DNA of 39,195 nucleotides from JAKASV01 sp964595035. GTDB lineage: Bacteria > Babelota > Babeliae > Babelales > Vermiphilaceae. The stretch spans positions 1 to 39,195 of the forward strand of contig CAZQNW010000005.1 of the NCBI GenBank assembly GCA_964595035.1, written 5' to 3'. Under the pieces are notes generated by a model. It worked only from the letters and a program-made list of their open reading frames with translations. It was not told the origin of the DNA and did not search any database. Made by a program: the position numbers and the translations under genes. Positions 1 to 6,668 of the stretch are shown in pieces. Each line of letters opens with the position of its first letter. Position 1 is the stretch's first letter.

Positions 1-2918
1 AGACTTAACAAGGTATAGTAAAAAATTTCATATTCTTGGTAAAATCTTGCATATCTTAGTGTGTGAATAAATGCAAACTCTTTAGCTTCAGCTGTTGAAA
101 TTTGATAATCCTTAGCAGTTTCCTGTAACCCTCCTAGCGCATCAATGAAAATCTCTAAATCTCTAAGAAATTCTGCAACTGGCTTTTTAGGATTTCGAGC
201 TTCAATTCTTGAGCGAATTGTTTTTATTGATTCTTGTATTTCGTGAGTAAATATCGTCGGCCATTGCTCTCTTATATGGGTAGCCATATACCAAAGTTGT
301 ATGATTCCGGAATTGCACATGCGATATAAGCTGTCTTGTTCCCATATTTTCAGTGAATTAATTGAGTCATATATTTGAAAAGTAACCGAAGAGTCTGTAT
401 TACGTTTAAAACATACCGTAAACCATAAGGCAGGATAGTTTTTGCTCGTTACTATTACCGCAATGTTATCAGTTCTATCAGGACGAGTTCGATCCGTAAA
501 TCTATCGAATACTTCTGTATATGTGTGGTAGAGCTCTTGCCTTGTTTGAGTAAGCTTTGATGGTTGTGCGGGTTGAGCTTCGCTGGTGTTTCTTGCGAGT
601 TGTTCTTCCATTATAAGTTCAATATCACTTAAATCTATAAGTGCAATGTTCTTTAGTGTTTCTTGAGAAACTGGTGTACCTGAATTTCGAATGTATTGTA
701 TTAATAAGTCAATGTTCTCAAGCCTCAGGTTGTCATAAGGAGGATTTATGTGCTCATGTAAGAACGTGAGCATGGACTCAAAAAATGGGATAAAGTCTTT
801 ACGCTTTGTAATTGAGGTTGTGTTTAATGGGTAAGTATGTCCATAACCTTGAGCCCAACAGATTGCATTGTACAGTGCATAGTATCCGCTGTAATTTTCT
901 TTACCTAAATCAGAAGATAACGCAGGTTCTACTCTACCGCATAGGTTTATTGTGTTTAGATATGTTTTATGTATCTCTAAGCTTCTTGTTACGTTATCTT
1001 GGAGATTTGTCCCGTGCAATGATCTTGCGATTGTTCTTGGATCAACAAGGTTTAAGTAGGTCTCTCGAAGTCCTTGTTGATCAACGAGTTTTTGAATAAT
1101 TCCAAGGTATGTATCGTTTTCACTCCGCAGTGCGCCATGTGTAATGAGGAGTTTCATTATTACAGGGTCTTTGGAGTTAATGGCAAGCTCTAGTGCATCT
1201 TGGCTGTCAGAACGGTCTTTTAAGGCTTCTGGGTTTTGTTCGATAAGGTATGTTGTCAATAAGGGTAATTTATTGATTATAGCCCATTTTAATAGGTTGT
1301 GTTTGGTAGCTCCACGGGTAACGAGCAACCGTGCTATGGCATCATACCAATCTACCAATGTATCCATACTATATTGAACACTATCTATTGTAATGGTTCC
1401 TGCCTTCTCCTTTTCGAGGATCTCTTTGTTTTTTTGTTTACATGTTTTGATATAGTCAAGTAGTTGTTCCCCATGGTTTGTAAGATAATTTTCAGGAAGT
1501 CTATCAAGCAATATTTCTACCATATCGTATAAACCAAGTTCTATTGCGTCGGCAATTGGATGTGTTGCTATATCTGCGCTGTTATGTGATCTATCATTTT
1601 TTGTAAGTAGGTAGTATACGATTTCCTGGTGGTTGCCACGTACTGCATAATGTAATGGATATTTTCCATACATATCTTGTCCAATTAAATGGCGGGTGTG
1701 TTTATTTTGAAGTAGTGACTTAACGCGAGTGAGATCTCCGCTATCAGCAGCTTCATGTATAGGAAATAGAAGCCAGTTAGCTTGTATTCCTTTACTCTGT
1801 AATGTTGCTCTTGGCAATGTGAGACGTGCATTAAGTCGCATTAATGTTCGTTGTATCTTTTCTTGAGGATTATTTCCGGTAACAGTCAAATCGAGGGCAG
1901 TTCGACCGTCCCTGTCTGTTGCTTGAGTATCAGCGTGAGCATCAAGCAATGCCAGTGTTATTCCCTCAGGGGAGCTTTTTTTAACACTCTGTGTTAAAGG
2001 GGTACCTAGCATATCTCGATGATTGGCATTAGCTCCCTGTTGTAAAAGATATGTAACCATCTTTTCTTTTGCTGTTGCCGATTTTTCTGTGTCGTGTTCT
2101 GTTATTTGGCTTCGAATTGCCATAGCAAGTGGTGTAGTGTAATATCTATCTTCTTGATCCAATCGGGCTCTGTTGCGGCATAATAAAGATGCTATTTCAT
2201 AATAATCAAGTCCGTTCCCACAATAATATGCGGCATAGTGGAGAGGGCTTATTTGGCCGTATGTGAGTTTATTAGGATCGGCTCCATTCTCAAGTAGGAG
2301 CTTTACGAGCTTTTGGTCACCACGTATAGCTGCAATATGTAATGGAGTAAGCCATTCGTCAAGTGGTTTATATATAAAGGGAATATAATATCTTATGCGG
2401 TATCTGGACTGCATGACGGGATTACGATCTTTTATTCCATTACTGCGATAATAATCAAGTATAGAATTTAAAATTAGGCATCGGTTGCATATTCTTGTTC
2501 CTTTACATGAGCATAAAGAAGCGTATTCGATAGCATAATGTAGAGCTGTGCAACCTGTGCTTGAATACTGTTCTATGTTAATGTTGAGATCAGCAGCCGT
2601 ACATAGCTCTTCAACGATATCTTTACTTCCTGCGCAAACCGCTTCTTGCAGTGGCGTTAATCCTCGATTATCTAATGAATTTAATTGCTCGGGATGTTGT
2701 TGTAAGGTTGCCCGAAAGGCTTCAAGATTGTTCTGTGTAGCGTAATATGCCAAAGTTTCAGAAGCAAGTTGAATGGATTTATCGATACGTAATGCGTGTA
2801 TGATTTTTTGCCTTTTGGGGGTTACTTGAGGTGTTTGTTCTTGAGGTTGTCCTGCATGTACTATGATTGTAAGCAATAAGCAAAAGATTGTACTATATGA
2901 CCAAAAATTTTTTTTCAT
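1..2918 (-). CDS. Large exported ankyrin-repeat protein, 3' end outside window
   Basis: The frame is open from ATG 2918 to the left edge, giving 972 codons with no stop, so the C-terminus is missing. Residues 1-22 form a Sec-type signal peptide (MKKNFW, then a hydrophobic core ending near HAG). About 11-12 ankyrin-like repeats lie between residues 70 and 600, with hallmark turns such as TPLHIAAIRGDQKLVKLLL and SPLHYAAYY. A cysteine cluster (C136, C138, C144, C147) interrupts the early repeats and could bind metal. The non-ankyrin region after residue 650 contains SGYYALYNA (Ser677) and, about 155 residues later, LWFTV (Leu831-Trp832) and IYDS (Asp851). That layout resembles papain-fold ubiquitin or UBL proteases, but the expected Cys and His are replaced. 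Export plus ankyrin repeats suggests a secreted host-interaction protein (inference). The ankyrin call is strong; the C-terminal domain call is tentative. Confidence 0.88.
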   Translation of the reverse strand, partial: MKKNFWSYSTIFCLLLTIIVHAGQPQEQTPQVTPKRQKIIHALRIDKSIQLASETLAYYATQNNLEAFRATLQQHPEQLNSLDNRGLTPLQEAVCAGSKDIVEELCTAADLNINIEQYSSTGCTALHYAIEYASLCSCKGTRICNRCLILNSILDYYRSNGIKDRNPVMQSRYRIRYYIPFIYKPLDEWLTPLHIAAIRGDQKLVKLLLENGADPNKLTYGQISPLHYAAYYCGNGLDYYEIASLLCRNRARLDQEDRYYTTPLAMAIRSQITEHDTEKSATAKEKMVTYLLQQGANANHRDMLGTPLTQSVKKSSPEGITLALLDAHADTQATDRDGRTALDLTVTGNNPQEKIQRTLMRLNARLTLPRATLQSKGIQANWLLFPIHEAADSGDLTRVKSLLQNKHTRHLIGQDMYGKYPLHYAVRGNHQEIVYYLLTKNDRSHNSADIATHPIADAIELGLYDMVEILLDRLPENYLTNHGEQLLDYIKTCKQKNKEILEKEKAGTITIDSVQYSMDTLVDWYDAIARLLVTRGATKHNLLKWAIINKLPLLTTYLIEQNPEALKDRSDSQDALELAINSKDPVIMKLLITHGALRSENDTYLGIIQKLVDQQGLRETYLNLVDPRTIARSLHGTNLQDNVTRSLEIHKTYLNTINLCGRVEPALSSDLGKENYSGYYALYNAICWAQGYGHTYPLNTTSITKRKDFIPFFESMLTFLHEHINPPYDNLRLENIDLLIQYIRNSGTPVSQETLKNIALIDLSDIELIMEEQLARNTSEAQPAQPSKLTQTRQELYHTYTEVFDRFTDRTRPDRTDNIAVIVTSKNYPALWFTVCFKRNTDSSVTFQIYDSINSLKIWEQDSLYRMCNSGIIQLWYMATHIREQWPTIFTHEIQESIKTIRSRIEARNPKKPVAEFLRDLEIFIDALGGLQETAKDYQISTAEAKEFAFIHTLRYARFYQEYEIFYYTLLS

Positions 2919-2972
2919 TATAATTTCCTAGTCTGATACTGAATTTTTATAGTCAAGGTGTATTCAAAAACT

Positions 2973-2999
2973 GTGCATACCGCTGTCTACGGTATGCAC
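2973..2999 (-). terminator. Rho-independent terminator after the 247-aa gene
   Basis: A perfect 10-bp stem (GTGCATACCG / CGGTATGCAC) with a 7-nt loop lies just past the stop codon at 3012. On the minus strand it is followed by AGTTTTTGAAT, a short U-tract. It separates the 247-aa gene from the downstream ankyrin gene, which therefore needs its own promoter or some readthrough. Confidence 0.75.
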
Positions 3000-3011
3000 T
3001 TGATTAAAGTA

Positions 3012-3755
3012 TTAAGCTGCGTCATCATGCAGGTCTTCTTCTTGGGGTGCAGCAGGAGCTTCTTGAGGTGCAGTAAGATGAAGTTGGCTTGTTAGTGCAA
3101 TATATATTTGTTTGCCATACATTTGTTTGATTAATAACAAGGTTGGGAGTACTATTGCTGTTGCCGATATGTATGGATGCTTTTTTACTACATCTTGATA
3201 CACATATTTAAGGCATTTTTTGAGTGGTATTTTCTTTGCAAGAGCCCAACCTCCAGTTACCGGTGTAGCTACGTAAGATAAAGCTGTTCCTAAGCTTGTC
3301 TTAATACTTTCAATTAGTCCTGGATTTTGCTCACTAAGTTTCGCCATGGCAGCATTAATTCCTTCTTGAAATAATTTAGAGTGTTGATCTGTTAGTTCTT
3401 TATGTTGTCTGCTTAATTCTTGTATTGTAGCTGCCTGTAGCCTATTTTGTTCATCTAGCCCTTTGATTTTCTTGCTGGTTGTGTAGTAGTTCAATCCTGT
3501 TGCCACAGTGCTACAAATTGTAGTACCTATTGCTATCGGATGCGCTACTACTTCCTCCTTTGCTTTAGTTGCTGCAGCCTTTAAAAATTTAATTACTAAA
3601 ACTTTTAGCTCAGTTATTAGACCCATAGCGCTACTCTTTGGTGCATAAGAAAGCGCAATGCAGCTCAATGAAAGGAATAGTAATGATTTAATTCGTTTTG
3701 ATCTGTTATTGCGATTTAATGATTGTTCATTTGTATAAGAGTTATTAAGTAACAT
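3012..3755 (-). CDS. Exported/membrane protein of unknown function with duplicated hydrophobic module
   Basis: 247 aa. The start ATG 3755 is preceded by GGAGG with a 4-nt spacer. The positively charged N-terminus is followed by a hydrophobic segment at about residues 25-43 ending at SSA, consistent with a long signal peptide or anchor. Two related modules appear, each a Val-Val-(x)-His-Pro entry followed by a hydrophobic helix: VVAHPIAIGTTI in the first half and VVKKHPYISATAI in the second. A heptad-like, Gln/Lys/Glu-rich stretch (about residues 98-135) between them could be a coiled coil. The tail is Ala/Pro/Gln-rich and ends acidic (EEDLHDDAA). I do not recognise a family. It sits between a small orphan ORF and the large ankyrin gene. 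Confidence 0.7.
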   Translation of the reverse strand: MLLNNSYTNEQSLNRNNRSKRIKSLLFLSLSCIALSYAPKSSAMGLITELKVLVIKFLKAAATKAKEEVVAHPIAIGTTICSTVATGLNYYTTSKKIKGLDEQNRLQAATIQELSRQHKELTDQHSKLFQEGINAAMAKLSEQNPGLIESIKTSLGTALSYVATPVTGGWALAKKIPLKKCLKYVYQDVVKKHPYISATAIVLPTLLLIKQMYGKQIYIALTSQLHLTAPQEAPAAPQEEDLHDDAA

Positions 3756-3808
3756 GATACCTCCAAATAATTATATTGTACTTACATATTAATATTCGAT
3801 GTTCTACC

Positions 3809-4048
3809 TTAGACTTTTATATTTTCCAATGTCTCCTTGTGTTTAAAAATAAATACTGATGACTGTTGAAATTTTTTGAGTAACTCAATGATAATACTTT
3901 TGTATGTCTTTTTTTGCTTGAGATAGGGTGCAAAAATAAAGCACCATATTTTCTTTAAAAAATGTGATGCTTTAAAGTATAAAGTTAATTTGTTTTTATT
4001 CGGACGTAGCTTTTGTAGGTTCCATAATCGTGTTAAATGATATGACAT
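3809..4048 (-). CDS. Possible small basic protein, unknown
   Basis: 79 aa. The case for coding is a good Shine-Dalgarno site (GGAGGA, about 4 nt before ATG 4048), similar to the neighbouring gene's, and its placement in the same-strand series. The protein is Lys/Phe-rich (FKASHFLKKIWCFIF; YKSIIIELLKKF) with no signal peptide and no recognised motif. The composition resembles translated AT-rich non-coding DNA, so it may be spurious. The 220 nt upstream of it (4049-4268) hold no feature I can support. Confidence 0.35.
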   Translation of the reverse strand: MSYHLTRLWNLQKLRPNKNKLTLYFKASHFLKKIWCFIFAPYLKQKKTYKSIIIELLKKFQQSSVFIFKHKETLENIKV

Positions 4049-4268
4049 ACTTCCTCCATTTGTTATTAATATCTATTAGTATACTTTCAGATCTTTTTTT
4101 ATTTAAAATTTCAGTTCTTGAAATTATCTTATTGTAATATTATTAAATTGTCAAATTATTTTTTAAAATAAATTTAATATAGTTTTCAGTATGGACTATA
4201 ATTTTGCCGTATTTCAGGTAGTTTTTTGCCGAAATAACGCATCTGTACAGGTTATAGTATTAGATCGT

Positions 4269-5381
4269 TTATGCGGTTTGCATGCCATAAAGTAGTCGAT
4301 ATGAGGCGAAGCCTTGTTTGCTTCGTATGCGGATCGGGATACTGAGTATGATGCGTTGCTTATGAAATTGTTTAGGTATCGGCGGAAAGAGGCCAACGCG
4401 TTTTACGATAAGGCATAAAGCATTTTGCATATCTTTTTCGGGTATTTCTGGTTTGAGAGCTACATCAAGGATTTTCCCACTTTTTTCTATGGTTACTTCT
4501 ATGACCGTTTCCATTTCTAAGTCTCTACACGAATATATTTGGCTTGAATATGCCATAGCCGATTGTTCAAGCAGGTTATATAATTTACTTGCATAAATTT
4601 GTTCAGCTAAAGCTATACCATCGGTTGGTGGGGCATAAGCTCCATGGCGTGCCGTTGTATTATGACCTGTCGGGTTATACGTGTAATTGGATGTCGATTC
4701 TTGCTCTTTTCTGACTTGTTTTATGTAGCTTTGTGTGATATCGGCAAGTGTTAATTGTTTTTTGGGTGCCGCTTGTCCAGTATTTTCTGTTTTTTGGCTT
4801 GTTGATGTGCTTGGCTTAGGGCTGGGAGTTTGTTGTTGAGCAGATTTTTGTGAAACCCATGATGTTCCGGAATTATCTACCATTGATTGTAGTGCGTCAT
4901 ATACGTTTGGAGGGGTTGTAGGTTGATTAAGCTCATGAGGTTCAGGTTGTGGTTGTACCGGGTTGGTATGGTTAAACTCTGGCTCTTCCTGTTGTTTAGC
5001 CCGATTAGCTTCTTTGTGTTGGGGTTGTGGCATGTTATCTTGTTTGTTCTTTCCTGTACTTTCTTCACCCGGTGCAACGATAGAGCCTTGCGCGTTAGAG
5101 CCATAAGAAATTGCATGTTGTAACGTATAATGATCTTTGTCTTCCTCAGGCTCTTCTTTGGGCGATTGTTTCGATGTGTTTGAAGGTGTGGGAGTTGATG
5201 CTTGAGCTAAAGAGTCGAGTAAATATTCAACAACTTTATGTTGTGGTGTCAAACGGAGCGGTTCATTGTCTTGACGGCGCGTAAATATAAAAAGCATAGA
5301 AAGTATAATAACATGCAATAACAGTGTGAGTAAGACAATCAATGTTATAATGACGCCTTCATGATAGCTTCTGTATTGCAT
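4269..5381 (-). CDS. TolA/TonB-like envelope-spanning protein
   Basis: 370 aa with three parts. A single N-terminal transmembrane helix (about residues 10-34) is followed by arginines. A long Pro/Gln/Thr/Ser/Glu-rich linker spans about 45-255. A compact C-terminal domain spans about 275-360. The C-terminal pattern (EVTIEKSGKILDVAL, then NALCLIVKRVGLFPPIPK) matches the TonB/TolA C-terminal fold, where a 'G-x-hydrophobic' strand is followed by a helix ending in PPxP. Cys285 and Cys323 could form a disulfide, as in TolA domain III. Proteins of this build link inner-membrane proton-driven motors (TolQR or ExbBD) to the outer envelope; no motor gene lies in this window. The linker is low-complexity instead of the long helix of classical TolA. 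The family call is good; TolA versus TonB is undecided. Confidence 0.68.
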   Translation of the reverse strand: MQYRSYHEGVIITLIVLLTLLLHVIILSMLFIFTRRQDNEPLRLTPQHKVVEYLLDSLAQASTPTPSNTSKQSPKEEPEEDKDHYTLQHAISYGSNAQGSIVAPGEESTGKNKQDNMPQPQHKEANRAKQQEEPEFNHTNPVQPQPEPHELNQPTTPPNVYDALQSMVDNSGTSWVSQKSAQQQTPSPKPSTSTSQKTENTGQAAPKKQLTLADITQSYIKQVRKEQESTSNYTYNPTGHNTTARHGAYAPPTDGIALAEQIYASKLYNLLEQSAMAYSSQIYSCRDLEMETVIEVTIEKSGKILDVALKPEIPEKDMQNALCLIVKRVGLFPPIPKQFHKQRIILSIPIRIRSKQGFASYRLLYGMQTA

Positions 5382-5509
5382 ACATACTCCTTGTTTTTAA
5401 TTATCAATAAGGATACTCAATGTAATCCATTAATGAAAGGAATTGATGCGGCTTAATTTTAAAAAATATATAAAAATGTTTGAAATGTTGTATCCAACGA
5501 TGATCGCTG

Positions 5510-6217
5510 TTAACAAAGTTTTGTATGGTGAATCTGAGCTAATCCTTTGTATTTGGCAATTGCCCAGCTTTGATGTATACGGTGAGTTTTGCCTGTAGGG
5601 ATAAGCATGAATTTTATAATTTCATTAATAAATCTATCGGTAGGGGTAAATGGGACATGTTCGCGAATAAGCCAAGTAATGATAATTCTTTTTTGGAGCA
5701 CAGGATCCAGTTGAGCAAATTTTTTTGTGTCGAGGATTAATGTTCTGTCTGCAAAAGAACTTATAGTTGCTAGCGTTTGATCTGCAAGTTTATCCAAGAA
5801 ATCATCGGCATCTTTAAGGTGCTGCAGCGTACGCTCGAAATTTTGTTCGAACCGGTTGTCAGTTGAACGTAATGCCGGTAATACATGGTTGCGTATTCTA
5901 TTGCGCAGATAGGTGTCCGATTCATTACTTGGGTCAATGAGATAAGGGACGTGTAGAGCATCTAAATACGCTATGATATCAGTGTGGCTTGTACCAAGGA
6001 AAGGTCTGATGTAATAGCCATGACGTGGTCTCATTCCTGTAAGTCCCGATAGAGAGGCGCCACGTATTAAACGTAAAAAGAAGGTTTCTTGTTGGTCTTG
6101 TTGTTGGTGTGCGAGAGCAATCAGGTCTGCATTTTTTTCTTTTTTTACTTTTTCGAAAAAGTAACGCCTGAGTGTCCTGCCTAAATCTTCTTTAGAGCCA
6201 CTAAATTTTGGTTTAAA
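5510..6217 (-). CDS. tilS: tRNA(Ile)-lysidine synthase, C-terminal part (5' end in assembly gap)
   Basis: TilS converts C34 of the CAU-anticodon tRNA-Ile to lysidine, so that it reads AUA. About 235 residues are visible. They include the family blocks RTLRRYFF, QETFFLRLIRG, SGLTGM, RPFL, DPSNESDTYLRNRIR and LPAL. The N-terminal ATP-pyrophosphatase loop (SGGxDS) must lie in the N-run. The conserved AHHxDDQxET block reads AHQQQDQQET, so the second His and the first Asp are Gln. The protein stops soon after the middle domain, so it looks like a short-form TilS without the extra C-terminal domain. The frame happens to be continuous through the 100 N with the upstream exported protein, but these are two genes: one starts with a signal peptide, the other is a cytosolic enzyme. 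Confidence 0.85.
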   Translation of the reverse strand, partial: FKPKFSGSKEDLGRTLRRYFFEKVKKEKNADLIALAHQQQDQQETFFLRLIRGASLSGLTGMRPRHGYYIRPFLGTSHTDIIAYLDALHVPYLIDPSNESDTYLRNRIRNHVLPALRSTDNRFEQNFERTLQHLKDADDFLDKLADQTLATISSFADRTLILDTKKFAQLDPVLQKRIIITWLIREHVPFTPTDRFINEIIKFMLIPTGKTHRIHQSWAIAKYKGLAQIHHTKLC

Positions 6218-6317
6218 NNNNNNNNNNNNNNNNNNNNNNNNNNNNNNNNNNNNNNNNNNNNNNNNNNNNNNNNNNNNNNNNNNNNNNNNNNNNNNNNNNN
6301 NNNNNNNNNNNNNNNNN
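6218..6317. other. Assembly gap (100 N)
   Basis: Exactly 100 N, typical of a scaffold placeholder of unknown length. It interrupts the 3' end of the exported protein gene and the 5' end of tilS. The missing N-terminal part of TilS alone would normally need more than 100 nt, so the true gap is probably larger. Confidence 0.95.
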
Positions 6318-6658
6318 CCGCGTCTTTGCAGTGTTGTTGTAATAGCTGTATTAACTGCAGCCAAAAGCTGTCTTTGCATTTTTTGCTTTTCACGTTCATA
6401 TAACGTATGTTGACGACTTTGTGTAGATTGAACGAGTTTTCTCATTTCAGCGGTTGAGCAATATTGTTCAGAAGGTTTTTTGTGAGTAAATTTACGCTCT
6501 TTAAGACGTTGTTTGTACTCACGTGTTTGTTCTCTGTCAAATTTTGTTTGCGCTTGAATTGCAAGTTCCGTTAATTCAATCGGTTGACTAGCATGGAGTG
6601 AGAATACTAAAAGAATGCCGCTAAACAGTGCGGTTAACTGTAATGTTTGTTTGTTCAT
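6318..6658 (-). CDS. Exported protein, unknown, N-terminal part (3' end in gap)
   Basis: The best start is ATG 6658, preceded by AAGGAG with a 6-nt spacer and only 10 nt past the gyrB stop. A further in-frame start upstream would overlap gyrB and has no ribosome site. About 113 residues are visible. A signal peptide (MNKQTLQLTALFSG, core ending near LHA) is followed by a charged, Gln/Arg/Lys/Glu-rich segment (ELAIQAQTKFDREQTREYKQ; LYEREKQKMQRQLLAAV) that looks helical. No family is recognised. The tight spacing suggests co-transcription with gyrB. Confidence 0.6.
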
Positions 6659-6668
6659 TAACATCTCC

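Noticed and set aside
4214..4396. 60-codon minus-strand ORF
   Set aside because: It overlaps the conserved C-terminal domain of the TolA/TonB-like gene in another frame and has no ribosome site.
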